Source of the DNA: Pseudomonas pharyngis
GTDB taxonomy: Bacteria; Pseudomonadota; Gammaproteobacteria; Pseudomonadales; Pseudomonadaceae
Direction: 5' to 3'
Length of the DNA: 58,440 bases
Assembly: GCF_021602345.1 (NCBI RefSeq)
Contig: NZ_BQID01000023.1
Coordinates: 1-58,440 of the forward strand
The notes under the pieces are model-generated. The model did no database searches. It was not told the origin of the DNA and saw nothing but the letters and a program-made list of their open reading frames with translations. The stretch's first letter is position 1. Each line of letters begins with the position of its first letter. The position numbers were made by a program, and so were the translations under genes. Below are positions 44,494 to 52,919 of this stretch, piece by piece.

Positions 44494-45810
44494 ATGAGCG
44501 CTCCCATTCAGCTGTCCGTCGAACGGCTGCACGTCAACCAGTACACCAACGGCCTGATCGGCCCAGGCCAGACGATGCGCGGCCCGCTGGCCGACGGCGG
44601 CACGCTGGTCACGGGGACGCCGCCGGGGTGCTGGGGGCCGATGATCACGCCGTCATTCGAGGGCGGCCATGAAGTGACGCAACCGGTGTACATCGAAGGC
44701 GCCGAGGTCGGCGATGCGGTAGCGATCAAGATCAAACGCATGCAGGTCACGTCCCACGCCACGTCGTCAGGAGTGATGAGTTTTGTTGAAGGGCGATATC
44801 ACGGCGATCCGTTCGTCGCCAAATACTGCAGCCAGTGCGGCACCGAACACCCGGCGAGCCATGTGGAGGGGATCGGCGAGGAGGCGATTCGCTGCAACCA
44901 TTGCGGCGCCGAAGTCAGTGCGTTTCGCTTCAGCCACGGTTACGTGATCGTGTTCGACGCCGAGCACCAGGTCAGCCTGACGGTCAATCAGGAGGTGGCG
45001 GATCGACTTGCCGGCAAGGCGTCGCAAATGTCCGCATTGCCGGAAATGGCGGCGCAGCACTCGATACTGTCCCTGGCCCGCGCCGACATGCCCGGCGTGG
45101 CGGCGCACATGCGGCCGTTTCTCGGCAACATCGGCACCACTCCGTCGCGGGATCTGCCGGACTCGCATAACTGCGCCGATTTCGGCCAGTACCTGATTGG
45201 CGCCCCGCACCGCTTCGGCATGACCCGCGAAGAACTGCACGCGGCCAAGACCGACGGCCACATGGACACCAACTCGATCCGCGAGGGTTGCGTGCTGATC
45301 TGTCCGGTCAAGGTGCCGGGCGCCGGGGTGTACATGGGCGACATGCACGCGCAGCAGGGCAACGGCGAAATCGCCGGCCACGCCACCGATTGCTCGGGGG
45401 AAACCGAAGTGCAGGTGCACGTGGTCAAGGGCCTGAGCCTGGAAGGGCCGATCCTGTTGCAGAACCTCGATGATCTGCCGCCGATGGCCCGGCCGATGAA
45501 CGCCGAGCAACTGCGCCATGTCCGCGAGCTCGGCGCCCGTTGGGGTCAGCACGACATTCAGGCCACCGGGCCGATCACCTTCATCGGCAGCGGCGAAAAC
45601 CTCAACGTCGCGGTGGAGAACGGCCTGCAACGGGCCGCCGCCGTCACCGGCCTGCCATACGATGAAGTGCTCAACCGCGCGACCATCAACGGTTCGATCG
45701 ACATCAGCCGTTTGCCTGGCACGGTGCGGGTAACGTTCCTGTGCCCGATGGACGTGCTCGATCGCCTCGGCATTGGCGACCTGGTCCGCGAGAAGTACGA
45801 CCTCGCGTAA
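44494..45810 (+). CDS. Acetamidase/formamidase-family protein with zinc-ribbon insert
   Basis: A 438-residue FmdA/AmdA-family amidase. Family parts include GCWGPMITPSFEGG, LPDSHNCADFGQYLIGAPHR, GAGVYMGDMHAQQGNGEIAG and TGPITFIGSGENLNVAVENG. These enzymes release ammonia from formamide or short amides. Between 110 and 140 there is a four-cysteine insert (CSQC … CNHC; Cys112, 115, 134, 137) that should bind zinc and marks a distinct subfamily. The ATG at 44494 has GAGGTG eight bases upstream. Its promoter shares the operator layout of the MNIO and DUF2790 genes, so it belongs to the same regulon. Confidence 0.88.
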   Translation: MSAPIQLSVERLHVNQYTNGLIGPGQTMRGPLADGGTLVTGTPPGCWGPMITPSFEGGHEVTQPVYIEGAEVGDAVAIKIKRMQVTSHATSSGVMSFVEGRYHGDPFVAKYCSQCGTEHPASHVEGIGEEAIRCNHCGAEVSAFRFSHGYVIVFDAEHQVSLTVNQEVADRLAGKASQMSALPEMAAQHSILSLARADMPGVAAHMRPFLGNIGTTPSRDLPDSHNCADFGQYLIGAPHRFGMTREELHAAKTDGHMDTNSIREGCVLICPVKVPGAGVYMGDMHAQQGNGEIAGHATDCSGETEVQVHVVKGLSLEGPILLQNLDDLPPMARPMNAEQLRHVRELGARWGQHDIQATGPITFIGSGENLNVAVENGLQRAAAVTGLPYDEVLNRATINGSIDISRLPGTVRVTFLCPMDVLDRLGIGDLVREKYDLA

Positions 45811-45839
45811 CTCGCCGCTCACCAAGACGGCAGCGGGTC

Positions 45840-45937
45840 TGTATCCCACTGTGTACAGACCCGCCGCCGATACAAAACCCGCCACTTCCCGCGCATTGCC
45901 CACACAGCCGCGATACACCCTGCGGTTTAACTGAGCC
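45840..45937 (+). promoter_or_regulatory. Regulon operator/promoter 2 (MNIO operon)
   Basis: TGTATCCCACTGTGTA, then GATACA at +29, CACACA at +61, GATACA at +72 and GTTTAACTGAGCC. Every element falls at the same offset as in operator 1, although the surrounding sequence differs. TTTAAC is a possible -10 element. Confidence 0.8.
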
Positions 45938-45981
45938 TGTCAGTCGCCACGCCCGGCGACTCCTCAGCAGAGATCTTGCCC

Positions 45982-46821
45982 ATGCAGATTCCCCACCCCA
46001 CCTTGCAGGCCAGCGTCGGGCTCGGCTTGCGTCGCGGCCTGATGAAAGACCTGCAAGCCGCGCGCACCGGCGATTTCGACTTTCTCGAAGTGGCGCCGGA
46101 AAACTGGATCGGCGTCGGCGGTGCCCATGGCGCCGCGTTGCGCGAGCTGGCCGAGCGATATCCGTTGTCCTGCCACGGATTGTCGTTGTCGCTCGGTGGC
46201 TCGACGCCGCTGGACGTGGGCTTTCTCCGGGAAGTGCGAACCTTTCTCGATCATCACAAAGTGCCGCTGTATAGCGAACACCTGAGCTATTGCAGCGACG
46301 ACGGTCATCTCTATGACCTGCTGCCGTTGCCGTTCACCGAAGAAGCGGTGCACCACGTCGCCGCACGGATCCGCCAGGCCCAGGACATTCTCGGCCGGCG
46401 ACTGGCGGTGGAAAACGTTTCCTACTACGCCGCGCCCCGGCAGGACATGGATGAAGTGACCTTCACCAACGCCGTGCTGCGCGAGGCCGATTGCGACCTG
46501 TTGCTGGACGTCAACAACGTCTACGTCAACTCGATCAACCACGGTTTCGACCCGCAGACTTTCCTGGCCGCCATCGAGCCGGGCCGGGTAGTCGGGATGC
46601 ACGTGGCTGGGCACTTTGACGAGTCCGACACGCTGAAGATCGACACCCATGGCGCCTCGGTCAAACCGGTGGTCTGGTCGTTGCTGGCCGACGCTTATGC
46701 CCGATTCGGCGCGCAGCCGACGTTGCTGGAGCGGGATTTCAATTTCCCGGCGTTTTCTGAACTGGTGGCCGAACTGCAAACCATCCGCCGCCTGCAAACC
46801 GAAGGAGGCCCGCGTGGATAA
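45982..46821 (+). CDS. MNIO-family (DUF692) peptide-modifying iron enzyme
   Basis: A 279-residue TIM-barrel protein of the DUF692/MNIO family. These multinuclear non-heme iron oxidases modify ribosomally made peptides (for example cysteines of bufferins or methanobactin). Signatures: [84 protein letters not shown] and GMHVAGHFD. They supply the His/Asp/Glu metal ligands. ATG 45982 is preferred to a TTG two codons earlier. It overlaps the next gene, its DUF2063 partner. No DUF2282-type precursor gene precedes it, which is unusual. Confidence 0.92.
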   Translation: MQIPHPTLQASVGLGLRRGLMKDLQAARTGDFDFLEVAPENWIGVGGAHGAALRELAERYPLSCHGLSLSLGGSTPLDVGFLREVRTFLDHHKVPLYSEHLSYCSDDGHLYDLLPLPFTEEAVHHVAARIRQAQDILGRRLAVENVSYYAAPRQDMDEVTFTNAVLREADCDLLLDVNNVYVNSINHGFDPQTFLAAIEPGRVVGMHVAGHFDESDTLKIDTHGASVKPVVWSLLADAYARFGAQPTLLERDFNFPAFSELVAELQTIRRLQTEGGPRG

Positions 46822-47563
46822 TCTTCTGCTGCAACAACAGGCGTTGACCCGCTACCTGCGCGATCCAGAACATGAAGCGCCACCGGCCGACATGAACGCG
46901 GCGCGGGTCAATGTCTATCGCGACCTGGTGTTCAACAACGTCTCGCAACTGCTGGGCAGCACGTTTCCGGTACTGATCCGGATCATCGGCCAGGAACGCT
47001 GGCGCACATTGATTCGTGGCTTCCTGCGGGACTATCGCGCGCAGACGCCGAAATTCGGCGAGATCGCCGAGGAGTTTGTCGGTTACCTCGCCTCGGAACC
47101 GGCCGTGTTGAGCGAGGGTGACTGGCCGGCGTTCCTGGTGGAGCTGGCGCATTACGAATGGGTCGAAATGGTGTTGCAGCTGTCCGACGCCGAACCTTTG
47201 CCTGCGAGCGATCCGGCGCAGTTGCTGGAGCGGCCGTTGCAGGTTTCGGCACTGGCCTGGCCGTTGGCGTACACCTGGCCGGTGCAGATGCTCGGGCCGG
47301 ATCATCAACCGGCGACGCCACCAGCCCAGCCGACGCTTTTGTTGGTACGGCGCACGACGGACTGGAACGTGAAGTTTTCCGAGCTGAGTCCGCTGGCGTG
47401 GCGGTTGTTGCAGCGGATCGAGGAGTTCCCGTTGCTCAATGGTCGTGAGCAACTACAAGGGTTGGCTTTGGAGGCGGGGTTGCCGGAAACAGTGTCATTC
47501 ATGGACAGCGGTCTGGCGTTGTTGCAGCAACTGCATGAGGACGGGGTGATCGGCATCAACTGA
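46814..47563 (+). CDS. DUF2063 protein, probable MNIO partner (substrate recruiter)
   Basis: A 249-residue protein with the DUF2063 domain at the N-terminus ([60 protein letters not shown]). In bufferin-type clusters this protein pairs with the MNIO enzyme and is thought to recognise the precursor peptide. The second half is less conserved. GTG 46814 overlaps the MNIO stop by eight bases and has GAAGGAGG upstream, so the two are translated together. Confidence 0.9.
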   Translation: MDNLLLQQQALTRYLRDPEHEAPPADMNAARVNVYRDLVFNNVSQLLGSTFPVLIRIIGQERWRTLIRGFLRDYRAQTPKFGEIAEEFVGYLASEPAVLSEGDWPAFLVELAHYEWVEMVLQLSDAEPLPASDPAQLLERPLQVSALAWPLAYTWPVQMLGPDHQPATPPAQPTLLLVRRTTDWNVKFSELSPLAWRLLQRIEEFPLLNGREQLQGLALEAGLPETVSFMDSGLALLQQLHEDGVIGIN

Positions 47564-47575
47564 TCTCACCGACAA

Positions 47576-47618
47576 CAAAAAGCCCTGTGAGAGCATTGGC
47601 TCCCACAGGGCTTTTTGT
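47576..47618. terminator. Bidirectional terminator between DUF2063 and the sensor kinase
   Basis: AAAAAGCCCTGTG and CACAGGGCTTTTT form a strong stem with A/T tails on both sides, between two convergent genes. Confidence 0.92.
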
Positions 47619-47622
47619 TGGT

Positions 47623-48930
47623 TCAGGCCTGTAGCGGCAATTTCAGCTCCGCACACAACCCGCCACCGTCACGATTGCTCAGCGTCAGCGAACCGCCCAG
47701 CGCCAGCGCCAGTTGCTGGGCAATCGCCAGCCCCAGCCCGGTGCCACCGGTGCTGCGGTTGCGCGAGTTTTCCACGCGGTAGAAGGGCTCCATCACCTGG
47801 GCCAGTTCTTCTTCAGCGATGCCCGGGCCGCGATCCATGACCTTGATCGAGAGGCTGCTCTTGTCGCGTTGAATCAGCAGCTCGGCAGCGCCGGCGAACT
47901 TCAGCGCGTTGTCGGTCAGGTTGACCAGCACCCGGCGCAAGGCGTGGGGGCGGGTGTCGATGACCGCCTCACTCTTGCCGCTCAATTGCACTTCCTTGCC
48001 CATGTCCTGATAGTCGAACACCAGGCTGTCGAGGAACGAATCCAGATTGGTGCGTCGGCTTTCCTCGGTCGAGCCGTGGATGCTGCGGGCATAGGCCACA
48101 CCTTCGCGCACCAGATGTTCCATCTCGCCGAGGTCGTTCCACAGTTTGTCTTTCTCGGCCGAATCGTCCATGAACTCCGCCCGCAGTTTCATGCGGGTGA
48201 TCGGGGTTTGCAGGTCGTGGGAGATTGCCGCGAGCAGTTGCATGCGCTCTTTCAGGTACGCGGCGATGCGCGCCTGCATCGAGTTGAAGGCGCGGGCGGC
48301 GTAGGCCACTTCGTTCGGGCCTTTTTCGTCGAGGTTGATCGGGTGGGCGTTGGGGTCGAGGGTTTCCACGGCGTTGGCGAGGCGGGTGAGGGGGCGGATG
48401 GCGATGCGCACCGCCAGCCAGGTGCAGGCGAGCATCAGCGCCAGTTGCCCGAGCAATACCACCGGCAGCCATGGCGACAGCGGCACCATCGACGGGCGCA
48501 CATCGATGGTCACCGGGCTGCCGTCGCTCAGGCGCAGGTGGCCCTGAAAGTGTTTTTTCGGGCCGGGAATGTCGGTGAACGTCAGCGGATAGGCCTCGCC
48601 AATTGCATCGGTAATCGAGGTGACGGCAATCGGTACGTCCTGTGGGTCCAGCGGTGTGCCCGGTTCGCCCTCGCTCAGCAGATAGCCGTAATTCTTGCGG
48701 GCCAGGCGCTTGAGCCACATCGGGCGCTCTTCGGCGGGCAGGCGGTCGAGGATGGCAATCGAGGTCGAGACGTCGGTTTCGAGGTTGCCGAGCATGGTGT
48801 TCTTCGCGCTTTCGTAGCGCTCGTAATATTGCGCGCCGAACGACAGCGCCTGAGCGAGGATCAACCCGATCAGGAAAATCAGCGACAAACGGGAGGCAAG
48901 GGTGCGCGGCCAGCGCAGGGCGACATTCAT
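47623..48930 (-). CDS. Sensor histidine kinase of the regulon's two-component system
   Basis: A 435-residue membrane sensor. One helix near 15-32 and another near 153-177 bracket a periplasmic domain of about 120 residues, followed by HAMP. The phospho-acceptor is His238 in AAISHDLQTPITRMKLRAEF. N, G1 and G2 boxes (VNLTDNALKFAG, VMDRGPGIAEEE, GGTGLGLAIAQQLA) are intact. The ATG overlaps the response regulator stop (ATGA). The periplasmic part carries no recognisable ligand site, so the signal is unknown; metal or redox stress is suggested by the regulated genes. Confidence 0.95.
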   Translation of the reverse strand: MNVALRWPRTLASRLSLIFLIGLILAQALSFGAQYYERYESAKNTMLGNLETDVSTSIAILDRLPAEERPMWLKRLARKNYGYLLSEGEPGTPLDPQDVPIAVTSITDAIGEAYPLTFTDIPGPKKHFQGHLRLSDGSPVTIDVRPSMVPLSPWLPVVLLGQLALMLACTWLAVRIAIRPLTRLANAVETLDPNAHPINLDEKGPNEVAYAARAFNSMQARIAAYLKERMQLLAAISHDLQTPITRMKLRAEFMDDSAEKDKLWNDLGEMEHLVREGVAYARSIHGSTEESRRTNLDSFLDSLVFDYQDMGKEVQLSGKSEAVIDTRPHALRRVLVNLTDNALKFAGAAELLIQRDKSSLSIKVMDRGPGIAEEELAQVMEPFYRVENSRNRSTGGTGLGLAIAQQLALALGGSLTLSNRDGGGLCAELKLPLQA

Positions 48931-49667
48931 GCGGGGGCTCCGAGGACTTCGACCGGCAGCGAGAACACATAGCCTTCGCTGCGCACGGTCTTGATGTAGG
49001 CCGGTTCACGGGCGTCATCCAGCAGGCGCTGGCGCAGACGGCTGACCAGCAGATCGATGGATCGGTCGAACAGATCGGCGTCGCGACCCTGGGTCAGGTT
49101 GAGCAATTGGTCACGGCTCAGCACCCGTTGCGGATGGTCGAGGAAAACCCGCAACAAACGGTACTCCGCGCCACTGAGCGCGACCATAGTGCCGTCCTTG
49201 TCCAGCAGATGCCGGGCGGAGGTGTCGAGCTGCCAGCGACCGAACGCCAGCAGCCGGCCGCTTTCGGTCACCACCAGGTTCGGCGGCAGCATCCGGGTGC
49301 GCCGCAGCACGGCATTGATCCGCGCCAGCAGCTCGCGGGCGGCGAATGGTTTGGTCAGGTAGTCGTCGGCGCCCATTTCCAGACCGAGGATGCGGTCGGT
49401 TTCATCATTGCGCGCGGTGAGCATCAGGATCGGCGTGGCCTTGTGTTTGCCCGAGCGCAATTCGCGGCACAGCAGCAGGCCATCGTCGCCGGGCATCATG
49501 ATGTCGAGCACGATCAGGTCGACGGTGTTGGCTTCCAGAAAACTGCGCATCTGCCGGCCATCGGCAACCACCGTGGTGCGCAGGCCGTTTTTCTTCAGGT
49601 AATTGCCGACCAGTTCGCGAATCTCGCGGTCGTCGTCGACGATCAGGATGTGATCGACATGTTCCAT
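48927..49667 (-). CDS. OmpR-family response regulator
   Basis: A 247-residue response regulator. The receiver has the acidic pair in LIVDDDREIRELV, the phospho-acceptor Asp55 (VLDIMMPG), a Thr in MLTARND and the Lys of YLTKPFAAREL. The C-terminal winged helix has VALSGAEYRLLRVFLDHPQR and DLFDRSIDLLVSRLRQRLLD. It is divergent from the DUF2790 operon, and the gap carries two copies of the TGTATC direct repeat, which suggests autoregulation. I chose ATG 49667 over an upstream frame that starts inside the regulatory region. Confidence 0.95.
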   Translation of the reverse strand: MEHVDHILIVDDDREIRELVGNYLKKNGLRTTVVADGRQMRSFLEANTVDLIVLDIMMPGDDGLLLCRELRSGKHKATPILMLTARNDETDRILGLEMGADDYLTKPFAARELLARINAVLRRTRMLPPNLVVTESGRLLAFGRWQLDTSARHLLDKDGTMVALSGAEYRLLRVFLDHPQRVLSRDQLLNLTQGRDADLFDRSIDLLVSRLRQRLLDDAREPAYIKTVRSEGYVFSLPVEVLGAPA

Positions 49668-49738
49668 GGGGCCAAACCTCAATCAAAGGGGATTGCCGGG
49701 CAGTCTATCGAGCCTGCGCGAGGCCGCCTGCCTGCCTT

Positions 49739-49774
49739 TGTATTGCAGTGTATCCAGCGCTGTGACGGATACAC
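49739..49774 (+). promoter_or_regulatory. Extra operator half near the response regulator gene
   Basis: TGTATTGCAGTGTATC followed by GATAC at +29 repeats the first part of the operator layout, but lacks the +61 and +72 elements. It lies closer to the response regulator start and could serve its promoter. Confidence 0.65.
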
Positions 49775-49806
49775 GCCGACGCAAAAAGCGGATTTTTACA
49801 GGGTTT

Positions 49807-49904
49807 TGTATCGCTGTGTATCCCGGGCGCGCGCGGATACGTAGCGATTTATACACGGCATTTGCCGACACATGCGCGATACCTCGCGAGCTTTAAATGA
49901 GCTC
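49807..49904 (+). promoter_or_regulatory. Regulon operator/promoter 3 (DUF2790-DipZ operon)
   Basis: TGTATCGCTGTGTATC, then GATAC at +29, GACACA at +60, GATAC at +71 and CTTTAAATGAGC. This is the same layout as operators 1 and 2 with one base less spacing. Confidence 0.8.
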
Positions 49905-49973
49905 CATCGAGGCACACACAGAACGCCTCGGCCCACTCAACGATTCAACCATTGAAGCCCCGAGGAAAACGCC

Positions 49974-50243
49974 ATGAACACCAAGACCAAATCGATCGCT
50001 GCCGCTTGCCTGTTTGCCGCTCTGAACATCTGCACCCTGTCGGCCCGCGCCGAAGCCGATGTCACTCCGCAAACCTACTCCTACGGCAGCCACCTGGACA
50101 TCCAGAAAGTGGTGTCGCTGAAACAGGACAACTCGATGACCTGCGGCATCGTCGACGCCCGCCTGACCTACCTCGACTCGGCCGGCAAGACCCAGGTACT
50201 CGACTACCGCAAATTCGCCGACGGCTGCAACGAAGACAACTGA
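49974..50243 (+). CDS. Exported DUF2790-family small protein
   Basis: An 89-residue protein with signal peptide (cut probably after ARA near residue 26) and a mature part of the Pseudomonas DUF2790 type (YSYGSHLDIQKVVSLKQ, CGIVDARLTYLDSAGKTQVL). It has two cysteines in the mature form. Function of the family is unknown. It is the first gene of an operon with the tandem-repeat protein and DipZ and lies next to a two-component system; the upstream region carries the shared operator. Confidence 0.9.
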   Translation: MNTKTKSIAAACLFAALNICTLSARAEADVTPQTYSYGSHLDIQKVVSLKQDNSMTCGIVDARLTYLDSAGKTQVLDYRKFADGCNEDN

Positions 50244-50272
50244 TTACCCACCTCTATAAAAGGAACATCGCC

Positions 50273-50611
50273 ATGAACAACGTATCGCGCTATCTGACCG
50301 CTGTTGCCTTCTCCCTCGCCGGTGTCGCGGCCCACGCCAACGCTGCCGTCGAACAGAACAGCTGTGGCAACAGCACCTGCTTCCAACTGGCTCCGGTGGC
50401 CAAGCCGGGCAGCGAAGGTTTGATCGCCGCCGACGGCGCCAGCCGCACACCACAAGGCCAAACACTGGCTGCCGACGGCTCCAGCCGTACGCCACAGGGC
50501 CAGACACTGGCCGCCGACGGCTCCAGCCGTACGCCGCAAGGCCAGACGCTGGCCGAGAACGGTGCCAGCCGTACGCCGCAAAGCCAATGGCTGGATAACC
50601 AGACGGCTTGA
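50273..50611 (+). CDS. Exported small protein with four 14-residue tandem repeats
   Basis: A 112-residue protein with a signal peptide (about 1-24), then SCGNSTCFQLAPVAKPGSEG with Cys31 and Cys36. Four consecutive 14-residue units follow, consensus AADGSSRTPQGQTL (residues 52-107), and a short tail. The repeats are also close at DNA level (42-bp period, 50426-50593). It resembles no enzyme. It lies 29 bases after the DUF2790 gene with AAAAGGA upstream of the ATG and is followed by DipZ. The Cys pair and repetitive tail make it a candidate precursor for the co-regulated MNIO enzyme, which is my inference. Confidence 0.85.
   Translation: MNNVSRYLTAVAFSLAGVAAHANAAVEQNSCGNSTCFQLAPVAKPGSEGLIAADGASRTPQGQTLAADGSSRTPQGQTLAADGSSRTPQGQTLAENGASRTPQSQWLDNQTA
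50426..50593 (+). repeat. Four-copy 42-bp in-frame tandem repeat
   Basis: Units 2 and 3 encode the same 14 residues; units 1 and 4 differ at a few positions. The copies are also nearly the same at DNA level, so expansion or contraction by slippage is possible. Confidence 0.9.
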
Positions 50612-50689
50612 GGATTGAAGGGGGGCTGCCCGTAACGATCAGCCCCCGATCCAGTCGACAGACCACCCCTCATTCAAAAGGTGAACCTC

Positions 50690-51904
50690 ATGTTTCTCAT
50701 CGCTTTCCTGGGCGGTCTGTTGACTGTCCTCAGCCCGTGCATCCTGCCGGTGGTGCCGTTTCTGTTCGCCGGTGCCGACCGCACCCGTTCTTCGATCCTG
50801 CTGACCCTCGGCGGCATGGCCCTGACCTTTGCCCTGATCTCCAGCCTGGCGGTGGTCAGCAGCGAGTGGGTGATCGAGGCCAGCAACACCGGTCGCCACA
50901 TTGCGCTGGCGGTAATGGTGCTGTTTGCGCTGTCGCTGATTTCCGCGCGCATCGGTGACTGGCTGGCGCGGCCCTTTGTGCTGCTGGGCAATCGCCTCGA
51001 CCCCGACGCCCGGAAAAAGACCGGGCCCATGGCGTCGATCATGATCGGTGTCGCCACCGGTCTGCTGTGGGCGCCGTGCGCCGGTCCGATCCTCGGCGTG
51101 ATCCTCACCGGTGCCATGCTGCAAGGCGCCAACGCCCAAACCAGCCTGTTGCTGCTGGCTTACGGCGCGGGCAGCGCGCTGTCGCTGGGAACGCTGATCT
51201 TCGCCGGTCGCGGTCTGGTCAACCGACTGAAACCGTCGATTCCTTTCACTGGCTGGTTCCGCCGCGGCGCGGGTGTTGCGGTGCTGGCGACGGCGGCGGT
51301 GATCGCCACCGGTGCTGACAACGTGCTGCTGGCCAATACCTCGTCCCAAGGCGTGGCATCGGTCGAGAAAAGCGTGCTGGAGAACGTGCCGAAAGTGGTG
51401 GACTACTTCGTCAGCAAAGTCCGTGCAGACTCGACTGAAGACGAGGCGGGCAAAGGCGCGATGCCGTCGCTGTCCGGTGCGGTGCAATGGCTGAACTCGC
51501 CGGAACTGACAGCCGAGTCCCTGCGCGGCAAAGTGGTGCTGGTGGACTTCTGGACGTATGACTGCATCAACTGCCAGCACACCCTGCCGTACGTCAAAGA
51601 GTGGGAGAAGAAGTACGGCAAGGACGGCCTGGTGGTGATCGGTGTGCACACCCCGGAATACGGCTATGAGCGGATCATCGACAACGTCAAGGATCAGGTG
51701 AAGAAGCTTGGCATCACCTACCCGGTAGCCATCGACAACAACTACGCGATCTGGCGCAACTTCGATAACCAGTACTGGCCGGCGCATTATCTGGTCGACG
51801 CCAAGGGGCAGGTGCGTTACACCCACTTTGGTGAAGGCAGTTACCAGGCGCAGGAGCAGATGATTCAGCAACTGCTCAAAGAGGCCAAGGCACCTGCTGC
51901 GTAA
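50690..51904 (+). CDS. dipZ: DipZ-type DsbD/thioredoxin fusion protein
   Basis: A 404-residue inner-membrane protein. The first half (about 1-190) is a DsbD/CcdA-like electron-transfer module of six helices with LSPCILPVVPF and LLWAPCAGPILG, whose cysteines shuttle reductant. The C-terminal half is a periplasmic thioredoxin-like domain with active site YDCINCQHTLPYV, then VIGVHTPEYGYE. It passes electrons to periplasmic thiols. The ATG at 50690 (AAAGGTG upstream) is preferred over a GTG nine bases before. It closes the DUF2790 operon and would keep the Cys pairs of the two small exported proteins reduced. Confidence 0.9.
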   Translation: MFLIAFLGGLLTVLSPCILPVVPFLFAGADRTRSSILLTLGGMALTFALISSLAVVSSEWVIEASNTGRHIALAVMVLFALSLISARIGDWLARPFVLLGNRLDPDARKKTGPMASIMIGVATGLLWAPCAGPILGVILTGAMLQGANAQTSLLLLAYGAGSALSLGTLIFAGRGLVNRLKPSIPFTGWFRRGAGVAVLATAAVIATGADNVLLANTSSQGVASVEKSVLENVPKVVDYFVSKVRADSTEDEAGKGAMPSLSGAVQWLNSPELTAESLRGKVVLVDFWTYDCINCQHTLPYVKEWEKKYGKDGLVVIGVHTPEYGYERIIDNVKDQVKKLGITYPVAIDNNYAIWRNFDNQYWPAHYLVDAKGQVRYTHFGEGSYQAQEQMIQQLLKEAKAPAA

Positions 51905-51922
51905 ACCGCGAAACTCAATGGC

Positions 51923-52384
51923 TCACAGGTCGCGCACCATGAGCCATTGTTCATTACCCCAGGCGTGAAAACGCTCCAGCACCGTCCAGCCGCGTTTGGC
52001 GTAATAGTCCTGTTTGCTCTGGGTGTGCAGATAGAAACGCGGCAGGCCCCGTTTTTTCGCCTCCTCAGCAATCCCCTCGATCAGCCTTGCTGCCAGACCC
52101 TGACCGCGTGATTCGGGGCTGACCAGCACACAGGCCAGCCACGGCCCCAGATCCGGTCGAAGGGCCAGATCCGCCCGGGCCAGTGCCGCACCGCCCAGCA
52201 GTCGATCCCCGTCCAGCGCAATCAGGCAACGCCAGTCGCCATTGGTCTGGCCCTCGGCAAATTCGCGCTGCCATTCGGCCAAAGGTTGCTCGGCATATTC
52301 GTAGTGAAACTGGCGGTGGATCCACGCCGCGTAAGTGTCGCTGTGCTGCAGGTGATCGGCGAGCCATTCGAAGCGCAAGGACAT
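51923..52384 (-). CDS. GNAT-family N-acetyltransferase
   Basis: A 153-residue acetyltransferase. The acetyl-CoA loop is VSPESRGQGLAARLIEGIAE (R/QxxGxG/A pattern), followed by FYLHTQSKQDYYAKRGW with the late tyrosine. The substrate is unknown. The ATG at 52384 (MSLRFEWLADHLQHSD) fits the fold. It is convergent with dipZ, with no evident role in that regulon. Confidence 0.88.
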   Translation of the reverse strand: MSLRFEWLADHLQHSDTYAAWIHRQFHYEYAEQPLAEWQREFAEGQTNGDWRCLIALDGDRLLGGAALARADLALRPDLGPWLACVLVSPESRGQGLAARLIEGIAEEAKKRGLPRFYLHTQSKQDYYAKRGWTVLERFHAWGNEQWLMVRDL

Positions 52385-52614
52385 GATTTGAATTCCGTTC
52401 CGGTGAGGGCCTGCATGAGAGCCGATCAGCCGGAGCGTTGGCAACCCCCCGACAGTGTTTCGGGGCCTTTACAAAATCCCGCCATTCATCGGCCAATGCC
52501 CGGTTTTACGGGCTCTCCGGACGATTGGCAGGGACGCCGGCCAGCGCCCGCGCGATAGTGGGCGAGCAGGGCCGCCAACGGCTCTGACATCCATAAAAAG
52601 AATGCGAGGTTGCC

Positions 52615-52887
52615 ATGCCGAAGTTCGTGATTGAACGCGAGATTCCAGGAGCCGGAAAGCTATCGGAGCAAGAACTCAAGGCCGTATCGCAAACGTCCTG
52701 CAACGTGCTGCGTGAACTCGGGCCAGAGGTGCAGTGGCTGCAGAGTTATGTGACTGCCGACAAGATCTATTGCGTGTACATCGCACCCAACGAGGAACTG
52801 GTGCGCGAACACGCAAGGCAAGGGGGATTTCCGGCCAACAGCGTGTCCCGGGTGACGAGCATCATCGACCCGACGACCGCCGAGTGA
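52615..52887 (+). CDS. DUF4242 small protein
   Basis: A 90-residue ferredoxin-like small protein of the DUF4242 type (MPKFVIEREIPGAGKLSEQE, then VQWLQSYVTADKIYCVYIAP). A structurally known relative from Streptomyces binds nickel, but the role is unknown. It is 32 bases before a methyltransferase gene and probably shares its transcript. A GCGAGG sequence lies about six bases upstream of the ATG. Confidence 0.88.
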   Translation: MPKFVIEREIPGAGKLSEQELKAVSQTSCNVLRELGPEVQWLQSYVTADKIYCVYIAPNEELVREHARQGGFPANSVSRVTSIIDPTTAE

Positions 52888-52919
52888 CGCTTGACCCTTC
52901 TGCCGTGGAGCACCCATTC

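Larger units (their letters stand above)
49668..49973. other. Divergent regulatory region of the two-component system and DUF2790 operon
   Basis: The 306-base gap holds two operator copies (49739 and 49807) and a third downstream GATAC block. It also has an AT-richer stretch (AAAAAGCGGATTTTTACAGG) between the two operators that could hold the regulator's promoter. No gene is seen in it. Confidence 0.75.

Noticed and set aside
50426-50593. CRISPR-like regular repeats
   Set aside because: The 42-base period is continuous, without spacers, and in frame within a coding sequence.
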